DNA of 5,581 nucleotides from Bacillota bacterium (GTDB taxonomy: Bacteria; Bacillota; Bacilli; Lactobacillales; Enterococcaceae), in the NCBI GenBank assembly GCA_023389005.1, contig JAEWFE010000038.1:1-5581 (forward strand), written 5' to 3'. The position numbers were made by a program, and so were the translations under genes. This document shows positions 1-4,075 of this stretch, piece by piece; the first letter of the stretch is position 1, and every line of letters begins with the position of its first letter. The notes below the pieces were generated by a model. That model was not told where the DNA came from. It saw nothing but the letters and a program-made list of their open reading frames with translations, and ran no database searches.

Positions 1-522
1 AAATGGATTAGCTGCTGTTTGCTTTGGTGGATGGACATATTCGACTCCAGGAAGTAGCAGGCGGTAACTATTTTGTGAGCTGCCGATATGTTTAATGGCA
101 TCTAAAATTTTACCTGTTTGTTTGTTCACTAAGCAAATCGTACTATGTCTGCCCATAAGTTCCACAATCAAAATAATTTCTTGCATATCTCCGAGTTCAT
201 CGCGCTTTTTGATATGAAAATGCACAACTCGATCATTGTCGATTTGTTCTAGAAAATCTAAAATGGCACCGTCTAGATATTTTCTAAGCATCATAATAAA
301 ATTTGGCGGTGTATCTGGATTAACATAAGGAGTTTGTGTTAATTGGATACGTGCATAACTTGGATGCGCAGAGATTAATAATTTATGATTTTTTCCTTGT
401 GAGCGGATAGTTAAGATAATTTCATTTTCATAAGGTTGATGAATTTTACTGATTCGACCACCACTTAGTTGTTGATTTAATTCATCAACCATTAAGTGGG
501 TAAAGATTCCATCAAATGACAT
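1..522 (-). CDS. rqcH: RqcH / NFACT (FbpA-like) ribosome quality control factor, N-terminal part
   Basis: The reverse strand reads MSFDGIFTHLMVDELNQQ and stays open for 174 codons to the left edge, so the C-terminal part is missing. It matches the NFACT-N domain of the Rqc2/RqcH family (older names FbpA, EfbA, YloA). Recognisable parts are the ISAHPSYARIQLT stretch (residues 50-62), PNFIMMLRKYLDG (73-85), DNDRVV (95-100) and ELMGRHSTI. Asp97-Arg98 fall where B. subtilis RqcH has the D97/R98 pair needed for its function. In this family RqcH binds the peptidyl-tRNA-blocked 50S subunit and adds C-terminal alanine tails to stalled nascent chains; the older 'fibronectin-binding protein' name comes from adhesion assays. 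The ATG at 520-522 is preceded on the minus strand by GAGGAAAG (526-533) and is the family's usual start. The gene is transcribed divergently from the Trp transporter operon. Confidence 0.93.
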   Translation of the reverse strand, partial: MSFDGIFTHLMVDELNQQLSGGRISKIHQPYENEIILTIRSQGKNHKLLISAHPSYARIQLTQTPYVNPDTPPNFIMMLRKYLDGAILDFLEQIDNDRVVHFHIKKRDELGDMQEIILIVELMGRHSTICLVNKQTGKILDAIKHIGSSQNSYRLLLPGVEYVHPPKQTAANPF

Positions 523-556
523 ATACTTTCCTCGTTTCTTTCAGATTACTTTACTT

Positions 557-586
557 ATTATAGCTAAGTTCTTATTAAAAATAAAA
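557..586 (-). promoter_or_regulatory. possible rqcH promoter
   Basis: On the minus strand a perfect TATAAT lies at 562-557, about 35 bp upstream of the rqcH start codon, in very AT-rich DNA. The matching -35 region (about 580-586) reads only TTTATT/TTTTAT and is weak, so the -10 box is the main support. This is the best minus-strand candidate I could find between the two divergent genes. Confidence 0.4.
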
Positions 587-591
587 TATAA

Positions 592-635
592 TCTCTATTA
601 TCTAGATGTATTTGTATTATGTAAACTAATAGAGA
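592..635. repeat. 9-bp inverted repeat in the divergent intergenic region
   Basis: TCTCTATTA at 592-600 and TAATAGAGA at 627-635 are perfect inverted copies separated by 26 bp. The repeat lies between the rqcH promoter candidate and the -35 box of the Trp transporter promoter. It could be an operator or chance in AT-rich DNA; no known regulator motif is recognised. Apart from this repeat and the promoter candidates I see nothing in 523-640. Confidence 0.3.
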
Positions 636-639
636 AAGA

Positions 640-684
640 TTAAAAATTTTTCATTTTTTTTATTGACGAGTCTTAAAAATTTTT
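640..684. repeat. direct repeat TTAAAAATTTTT flanking the trp promoter -35 box
   Basis: The 12-mer TTAAAAATTTTT occurs at 640-651 and 673-684, exactly 33 bp apart, one copy upstream of the -35 hexamer and one in the -35/-10 spacer. Three helical turns of spacing would put both copies on one face of the DNA. The sequence is pure A/T, so chance or a bending/UP-element role is as likely as a protein site. Confidence 0.3.
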
Positions 685-691
685 GTATATT
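663..691 (+). promoter_or_regulatory. sigma-A promoter of the Trp leader / trpXYZ operon
   Basis: TTGACG (663-668) and TATATT (686-691) are separated by an optimal 17 bp and preceded by a T-rich tract resembling an UP element. Transcription should start near 698, giving a leader of about 270 nt before trpX that contains the 18-codon leader ORF and all the attenuator segments. The 28 bp ending at the -35 box (641-668) match the same region of the aro promoter at 24 of 28 positions. Confidence 0.85.
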
Positions 692-720
692 AGAACCATC
701 AAATTTAGGAGGTCGTCATT

Positions 721-777
721 ATGAAATTATCAAAACAAAACACTGCATACAAAGCATGGCGTTTTTGGCGTAGATAA
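721..777 (+). CDS. 18-aa Trp/aromatic-codon leader peptide of the trpXYZ attenuator
   Basis: The peptide is MKLSKQNTAYKAWRFWRR. A perfect AGGAGG (707-712) sits 8 nt before the ATG, a very strong site for so short a frame. Aromatic codons cluster in the second half: Tyr10, Trp13, Phe15 and Trp16, with TGG codons at 757-759 and 766-768. The stop TAA (775-777) overlaps the first arm of a hairpin. Two Trp codons in 18, just before competing hairpins and a terminator and upstream of a probable Trp transporter, are the hallmark of ribosome-mediated attenuation. The peptide itself probably has no function; the position of the translating ribosome would be the signal. The aro leader peptide downstream has the same length and also ends in Arg. 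The role is inferred from architecture. Confidence 0.88.
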   Translation: MKLSKQNTAYKAWRFWRR

Positions 778-871
778 GATTGTATTGAGGACAATTCCAT
801 AGATACAATCTTTTTAATGAACGAAAAAGTTTGTATCTATGCCGGTTATAATTGAATTTACCCGCATAGAT
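776..871 (+). promoter_or_regulatory. attenuator switch (segments 1:2, 2:3, 3:4) of the trpXYZ operon
   Basis: Three mutually exclusive helices can be drawn. Segment 1:2 pairs 776-785 with 803-812 (10 bp, perfect) and overlaps the leader stop codon. Segment 2:3 pairs 798-815 with 824-841 (17 pairs, one U-U mismatch). Segment 3:4 pairs 835-842 with 864-871 and 844-845 with 862-863 (one bulged C) and captures the 5' arm of terminator T1. A ribosome at the stop codon would cover segment 1, favouring 2:3 and so T1. A ribosome stalled at the Trp codons leaves segment 1 free, so 1:2 and 3:4 form and T1 is prevented. The helices are seen directly in the sequence; the switching order is inference. 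No T-box sequence is present. Confidence 0.75.
827..841 (+). repeat. 15-nt block shared by both leaders, copy 1 (segment 3)
   Basis: AAGTTTGTATCTATG is identical to 3922-3936 in the aro leader. In both places it is the switching segment that pairs either with segment 2 or, through its 3' part, with the 5' arm of terminator T1. Identity at equivalent positions points to duplication of the attenuator rather than chance. Confidence 0.85.
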
Positions 872-894
872 GTCGATCCTATGCGGTTTTTGTT
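862..894 (+). terminator. attenuator terminator T1 of the trpXYZ leader
   Basis: CCGCATAG (862-869) and CTATGCGG (879-886) form a perfect 8-bp GC-containing stem with a 9-nt loop, followed by TTTTTG and further T residues (887-895). Its 5' arm can instead pair with segment 3 (835-845), so termination is conditional on the leader structure. It lies 84 nt after the leader stop codon and 74 nt before trpX. Confidence 0.88.
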
Positions 895-895
895 T

Positions 896-933
896 AGGCA
901 ATTTCCAAATAGGAGGTTGCTTTTTTATTTTTT
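896..933 (+). terminator. second tandem terminator T2 upstream of trpX
   Basis: GCAATTTCC (898-906) pairs with GGAGGTTGC (912-920) in a 9-bp stem with two G-U pairs and a 5-nt loop; A896 and G897 can add an A-U and a G-U pair with 921-922. A long T tract follows (T6-A-T6, 921-933). The AGGAGG inside the 3' arm (911-916) resembles a ribosome binding site but has no suitably spaced start codon, so it is read as stem sequence. I found only a 5-bp candidate competing helix (850-854 with 899-903), so how T2 would be bypassed is unclear. Confidence 0.72.
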
Positions 934-967
934 AAAAGATGAAATTTAAATGAGTTAGGAGAAATGA

Positions 968-1981
968 ATGATGAAAAATAAGGGATTAATCGCTAGTGTC
1001 GTTGTAATTATTGCCGTTGTAATTGGCTTTTTTATCTATCAAACAATGAATACACCAGCAAAAACGACAAAAAAAGCTGAGGATAAAGTGCAAACAGTCG
1101 GTATTTTACAGTTTGTTTCACATCCAGCTTTAGATACGATTACAAAGGGAGTGAAAGATGCTTTAAAAGAAGCTGGCTATAAAGAAGGTAAGAATTTAAA
1201 GATTGTCTTTCAAAATGGTCAAGCCGATCAAAGTAAATTAGCGACGATGAGTCAACAGTTAGTCGACAAAAAAGCCGATGTATTGGTTGGGGTTGCGACA
1301 CCAGCTGCCCAAAGTTTAGCGAATACGACTAAAGATATTCCAATTGTTTTAGGGGCAGTTACTGATCCTGTGGGGGCAAAATTGGTTGCTAGTTTAGACA
1401 ATCCTGGAGGAAATGTTACTGGAGTATCTGACCAACCACCAGTCGCTTCTCAAATTAAATTAGGTAAAGAATTATTGCCAGATGCGAAAACAGTAGGGAT
1501 GCTTTACTCATCAACAGAAGTCAATTCAAAATATCAAGTGAATGAAGCTAGCAAAACAGCGGAATCACTTGGGATGGCAGTGAAAGAATATCCAGTTGCT
1601 TCAACCAATGAAATTGCACAAACCGTTCAAGTGATGAGCCAAAATGTTGATTTTATTTATATTCCGCTTGATAATACGATTGCCAATGCGATGCAAGCAG
1701 TCGTTGGAGAAGCCAATAAATCTAAAACACCAATTATTACTTCAGTAGATACGATGGTTGAACAAGGTGGTTTAGCAACTGTTGGGATTGATCAATATAC
1801 TTTAGGGAAGAAAACAGGTCAAATGGTCGTGCAAATTCTAAAAGGTGCGGATCCTTCTGTGACACCAGTCTATACTTTTAAAGAAGGCGTGACCGTATTA
1901 AATGAAAAACAAGCCGAATTTTTAGGTATTCAAATTCCAGATAATCTGAAAAAAGAGGCGCAAATTGTAGGCAATAAATAA
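968..1981 (+). CDS. trpX: substrate-binding protein of a probable tryptophan ABC importer, membrane-anchored
   Basis: The 337-aa product belongs to the ABC_sub_bind family (TrpX/YnjB-like type 1 periplasmic fold). Hallmarks are VGILQFVSHPALDTI (44-58), the VGVATPAAQSLA motif, AVTDPVGAKLV, NPGGNVTGVSD, and IPLDNTIA followed by GGLATVGIDQ near the C terminus. A pneumococcal homologue has, as I recall, been crystallised with L-Trp, and the Trp codons in the leader agree with that ligand. The N terminus has a basic start and a hydrophobic segment (about residues 7-24) but no cysteine anywhere, so it cannot be a lipoprotein and is probably held by an uncleaved signal anchor. AGGAG (957-961) lies 6 nt before ATG 968 and 9 nt before ATG 971, so either Met could be used. 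Two stop codons occur in tandem (TAATAA). It is the first structural gene after the attenuator. Trp specificity is inferred. Confidence 0.9.
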   Translation: MMKNKGLIASVVVIIAVVIGFFIYQTMNTPAKTTKKAEDKVQTVGILQFVSHPALDTITKGVKDALKEAGYKEGKNLKIVFQNGQADQSKLATMSQQLVDKKADVLVGVATPAAQSLANTTKDIPIVLGAVTDPVGAKLVASLDNPGGNVTGVSDQPPVASQIKLGKELLPDAKTVGMLYSSTEVNSKYQVNEASKTAESLGMAVKEYPVASTNEIAQTVQVMSQNVDFIYIPLDNTIANAMQAVVGEANKSKTPIITSVDTMVEQGGLATVGIDQYTLGKKTGQMVVQILKGADPSVTPVYTFKEGVTVLNEKQAEFLGIQIPDNLKKEAQIVGNK

Positions 1982-1993
1982 TAAACATGATAT

Positions 1994-2040
1994 AGTGAAA
2001 TAGGTCTGATTTGGACTTATTTCACTTATTTTAAATTTTT
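1994..2040 (+). terminator. intra-operon terminator-like hairpin between trpX and trpY
   Basis: AGTGAAATAGGTC (1994-2006) pairs with GACTTATTTCACT (2014-2026): 13 bp with one G-U and a 7-nt loop, followed by a T-rich but interrupted tract (TATTTTAAATTTTTT). It fills most of the 83-bp gap between trpX and trpY. It probably acts as a partial terminator or a 3' stabiliser of the trpX message, making binding protein more abundant than permease and ATPase, a common arrangement in ABC import operons. Confidence 0.6.
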
Positions 2041-2064
2041 TGATGAAAACGCTTGGAGGTTAAA

Positions 2065-2949
2065 ATGATTATTTCAGCAATTGGTCAAGGACTTTTATGG
2101 AGTGTCCTTGGTCTAGGTATTTTTATGACCTATCGTATTTTAAATTTTCCGGATATGACGACAGAAGGTTCATTTCCTTTGGGTGGGGCGGTCTGTGTTA
2201 CAGCAATTACGCATGGCATTTCACCATTATTAGCGACTCTTTTAGGAATATTAGCTGGTATGGGCGCAGGACTAGTCACAGGCTTGCTTTATACGAAAGG
2301 CAAAATTCCGGTTATTTTAGCAGGGATTTTAGTCATGTCTGGGCTAAACTCTGTAATGCTATTTGTGATGCAGTCCCCAAACCTTTCATTATTACACCAA
2401 CAGCGACTTTTTGACTTTTTTAATAAGATGCCTCTTCCAGATTATTTTGATATTGTTTTTATGGGCTTCATCATTGTTGCGATTATCGTTGCATTATTAT
2501 ATTTCTTCTTTGATACCCATTTAGGACAAGCCTATATTGCGACGGGTGATAATGAAACGATGGCTAAATCATTAGGAATCCATACAGATGCGATGAAAAT
2601 TTTAGGTTTAGTTTTGTCTAATGGCGTGATTGCTTTATCTGGAGCCTTGATTGCGCAACATGATGGTTATGCAGATGTTTCTAAAGGTGTAGGGGTAATC
2701 GTTATTGGTTTGGCTTCGATTATCATTGGTGAAGTATTATATGGAAATTTAACTTTATTTGAACGTTTAATAGCTATTGTGATTGGTAGTATTATTTATC
2801 AATTATTGATTCTATTCGTTATCAAGGTTGGTTTCCCTACAACCTACATCAAGATTTTCTCATCCATGATATTAGCGATTTGTCTATTAATTCCACAATT
2901 GAGAAAAGCGCTGAACTTAAAGACAGGTTTAGAGGGGATGAGTAAATGA
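2065..2949 (+). CDS. trpY: permease subunit of a probable tryptophan ABC importer
   Basis: The 294-aa, very hydrophobic product has about eight predicted membrane helices and matches the LivH/BPD_transp_2 branched-chain-type permease family. The N-terminal NFPDMTTEGSFPLGGA motif (27-42) is typical of the TrpY/YnjB-partner group. The cytoplasmic GQAYIATGDNETMAKSLGI region is the likely contact loop with the ATPase, and it is followed by SGALIAQ and GLASIIIGE. It forms the membrane channel through which the ligand delivered by TrpX passes, driven by TrpZ. The ATG at 2065 follows GGAGG (2055-2059) by 5 nt; the in-frame TTG at 2053 overlaps that site and is rejected. The stop codon TGA overlaps the trpZ start (ATGA), indicating translational coupling. 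Confidence 0.9.
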   Translation: MIISAIGQGLLWSVLGLGIFMTYRILNFPDMTTEGSFPLGGAVCVTAITHGISPLLATLLGILAGMGAGLVTGLLYTKGKIPVILAGILVMSGLNSVMLFVMQSPNLSLLHQQRLFDFFNKMPLPDYFDIVFMGFIIVAIIVALLYFFFDTHLGQAYIATGDNETMAKSLGIHTDAMKILGLVLSNGVIALSGALIAQHDGYADVSKGVGVIVIGLASIIIGEVLYGNLTLFERLIAIVIGSIIYQLLILFVIKVGFPTTYIKIFSSMILAICLLIPQLRKALNLKTGLEGMSK

Positions 2950-3713
2950 GCATGTTACGATTAGAAAATATTACTAAAATCATTCACAATGGTAGTAATG
3001 AAGAAAAAGTATTATTAGACCATATTGACTTTCAAGTTAATGCCGGTGATTTTGTAACGGTTTTAGGGGGAAATGGTGCCGGCAAGAGTACACTTTTTAA
3101 TACGATTTCTGGGAGTTTGCCAGCTACTTCCGGTAAGATTTTTATCGATAATCAAGAAGTTACGCAGCTTAGCGAAGAATTAAGAGCGCCTTTCATTGCT
3201 CGTGTTTTCCAAGACCCTAAAATGGGGACAGCGCCTAGAATGACTGTAGCTGAAAATTTATTATTAGCAAAATTCCGTGGGCAAAAACGGAGCTTAAAGT
3301 TAAGAAAGCTGGGTCAATATCAAGAGGAATTCTATCAATTATGTGCGCAAATCGGCAATGGATTAGAAGCTCATCTGCAAAGTGCGACCGGTGATTTATC
3401 AGGCGGACAAAGACAAGCCTTAAGTTTATTAATGGCTACTATCCAATCACCAAAATTATTATTGCTTGATGAACATACAGCGGCACTGGATCCAAAAACA
3501 GCCAAACAATTAATGCATTTAACAGCTGAAATTGTTGAACAAAAGCAGTTAACTTGTATGATGATTACCCATCGCATGGAAGATGCACTGAAATATGGTA
3601 ATCGTTTAATTGTATTGAAAAAAGGGAAGATTATTAAGGATTTATCAAATGAAGAAAAAGCAAAATTGACGATGAATGAAGTTCTACACTTTTTTGAAGA
3701 TGATTTTATTTAG
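2946..3713 (+). CDS. trpZ: ATP-binding subunit of a probable tryptophan ABC importer
   Basis: The 255-aa product is a complete ABC ATPase. Walker A is GGNGAGKST (41-49), the Q-loop Gln is residue 89 (VFQDP), the signature is LSGGQRQ (151-157), Walker B is LLLLDE (171-176), the D-loop is AALD (179-182) and the switch His is residue 209 (MITHRM). DEHTAALDP replaces the common DEPTxxLDP; as I recall this is usual in the TrpZ subgroup. The protein would sit on the inner membrane face and hydrolyse ATP to drive the TrpX/TrpY importer. The start ATG 2946 overlaps the trpY stop by 4 nt; AGGGG (2933-2937) lies 8 nt upstream inside trpY. An alternative in-frame ATG at 2952 is less well placed. No clear intrinsic terminator follows; the next 50 bp are only T-rich. 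Confidence 0.92.
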   Translation: MSMLRLENITKIIHNGSNEEKVLLDHIDFQVNAGDFVTVLGGNGAGKSTLFNTISGSLPATSGKIFIDNQEVTQLSEELRAPFIARVFQDPKMGTAPRMTVAENLLLAKFRGQKRSLKLRKLGQYQEEFYQLCAQIGNGLEAHLQSATGDLSGGQRQALSLLMATIQSPKLLLLDEHTAALDPKTAKQLMHLTAEIVEQKQLTCMMITHRMEDALKYGNRLIVLKKGKIIKDLSNEEKAKLTMNEVLHFFEDDFI

Positions 3714-3740
3714 TTTTATTCATTTGTTTTTCACTTTTTT

Positions 3741-3768
3741 TAACAATTTCTCATTTTTTGTATTGACA
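3741..3768 (+). repeat. promoter-upstream block shared with the trp promoter
   Basis: The 28 bp ending in the aro -35 hexamer match 641-668, which end in the trp -35 hexamer, at 24 of 28 positions, including the common core TCATTTTTT and TATTGAC. Together with the shared segment 3 block this suggests that promoter and leader were duplicated as one unit. The block is low in complexity, so part of the identity could reflect convergent UP-element composition. Confidence 0.65.
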
Positions 3769-3791
3769 ATTGCGTGTACACGGCTTATACT
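3763..3791 (+). promoter_or_regulatory. sigma-A promoter of the aro leader / aroE operon
   Basis: A consensus TTGACA (3763-3768) and TATACT (3786-3791) are separated by 17 bp, an almost ideal vegetative promoter with a T-rich upstream tract. Transcription should begin near 3798 and give a leader of about 280 nt before aroE. The spacer contains a perfect 10-bp palindrome (3773-3782). Confidence 0.9.
3773..3782. promoter_or_regulatory. palindrome in the aro promoter spacer, possible operator
   Basis: CGTGTACACG is a perfect 10-bp palindrome between the -35 and -10 boxes, and its G+C content is higher than that of its surroundings. A dimeric repressor bound here would block RNA polymerase. The trp promoter spacer has no such element. 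No regulator is recognised from the sequence. Confidence 0.35.
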
Positions 3792-3826
3792 GTTATCAAT
3801 CTTACATCAGTTTGGAGCGAATCGAT

Positions 3827-3883
3827 ATGAATAAAAATAATCCGCAAAAACTGAATAACTTTTACTTTAGCTATTTTAGATAG
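3827..3883 (+). CDS. 18-aa Phe/Tyr-rich leader peptide of the aro operon attenuator
   Basis: The peptide is MNKNNPQKLNNFYFSYFR. Five of its last seven residues are aromatic: Phe12, Tyr13, Phe14, Tyr16 and Phe17 (codons 3860-3877), with no Trp. GGAG (3814-3817) lies 9 nt before the ATG. Segment 1 of the downstream hairpin set begins at the base after the TAG stop. The following genes encode shikimate dehydrogenase and a DAHP synthase of the class usually inhibited by Tyr/Phe, so Phe and Tyr codons are the expected sensors of pathway end products. It is the same length as the Trp leader peptide at 721-777 and also ends in Arg before the stop. The role is inferred from architecture, and the peptide has probably not been annotated because of its size. 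Confidence 0.88.
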   Translation: MNKNNPQKLNNFYFSYFR

Positions 3884-3977
3884 GTTTGTATTCATATGCA
3901 TTATGGGTACAAACATAAAACAAGTTTGTATCTATGATGGCTAAAGCATTTAATCTTGCATACACTAGCCACGTAGA
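3884..3977 (+). promoter_or_regulatory. attenuator switch (segments 1:2, 2:3, 3:4) of the aro operon
   Basis: Segment 1:2 pairs 3884-3896 with 3902-3914 (13 bp, two G-U, 5-nt loop). Segment 2:3 pairs 3899-3914 with 3924-3939 (16 pairs including G-U). Segment 3:4 pairs TGGCTA (3938-3943) with TAGCCA (3966-3971) and TCTA (3931-3934) with TAGA (3974-3977), covering the 5' arm of terminator T1. As in the trp leader, 1:2 starts right after the leader stop codon. A ribosome finishing the peptide would block segment 1 and favour 2:3 plus T1; one stalled at Phe/Tyr codons would allow 1:2 and 3:4 and hence read-through. Pairings were drawn by eye and the mechanism is inferred. Confidence 0.75.
3922..3936 (+). 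repeat. 15-nt block shared by both leaders, copy 2 (segment 3)
   Basis: AAGTTTGTATCTATG is identical to 827-841. Here it lies 38 nt after the leader stop codon (49 nt in the trp leader) and 30 nt before the terminator stem (20 nt in the trp leader), so order is kept while spacing has drifted. Confidence 0.85.
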
Positions 3978-4009
3978 GATCACAACAATCTACAGTGGCT
4001 TTTTCTTTT
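3967..4009 (+). terminator. attenuator terminator T1 of the aro leader
   Basis: AGCCAC (3967-3972) pairs with GTGGCT (3995-4000) and GTAGA (3973-3977) with TCTAC (3989-3993): 11 bp with one bulged A at 3994 and an 11-nt loop. The tail TTTTTCTTTT follows. The 5' arm is the target of the competing 3:4 antiterminator. The loop contains ACAACAA, which is complementary to the loop of T2. Confidence 0.9.
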
Positions 4010-4062
4010 AACGTACACTTTGATTGTTGTAGACATTTAAAGTGTACGTTTTTTATTTTTTT
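4010..4062 (+). terminator. second tandem terminator T2 upstream of aroE
   Basis: AACGTACACTTT (4010-4021) and AAAGTGTACGTT (4039-4050) form a perfect 12-bp stem with a 17-nt loop, followed by a long T tract with one A (4049-4062). It ends directly against the aroE ribosome binding site, so it must be bypassed for aroE to be transcribed from the upstream promoter. Loop bases 4022-4030 (GATTGTTGT) are complementary to 3982-3990 in T1, which may offer a route to a T1-dependent switch of T2. Confidence 0.88.
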
Positions 4063-4075
4063 AAGGAGGGAAAAC

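Noticed and set aside
700..900. T-box riboswitch for the Trp transporter operon
   Set aside because: No T-box consensus (AGGGTGGNACCGCG-like) and no stem I/specifier-loop arrangement can be found; a translated leader ORF with Trp codons and classical alternative hairpins explains the region better.
719..901. 60-codon reverse-strand open frame across the trp leader
   Set aside because: It lies opposite the leader ORF and terminators, has low-complexity composition and no recognisable family; it is a by-product of the leader sequence.
964..981. Mini-ORF ATG AAT GAT GAA AAA TAA overlapping the trpX start
   Set aside because: The SD is only 2 nt from this ATG and fits ATG 968 or 971 much better; no regulatory codon pattern is present.
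2053..2064. TTG start for trpY
   Set aside because: The TTG overlaps the GGAGG ribosome binding site that serves ATG 2065.
2097..2414. 105-codon plus-strand frame inside trpY
   Set aside because: It is an alternative frame of a well-supported permease gene, with no family resemblance and no convincing ribosome binding site.
3669..3727. Possible terminator from AATGAA/TTCATT around the end of trpZ
   Set aside because: Only about 6 A/T-rich pairs across a long loop; too weak for an intrinsic terminator.
3995..4075. N-terminal extension of AroE from GTG 3995
   Set aside because: It would start in terminator T1 and read through T2; AAGGAGG at 4063-4069 clearly serves ATG 4076, and the shorter protein has normal AroE length.
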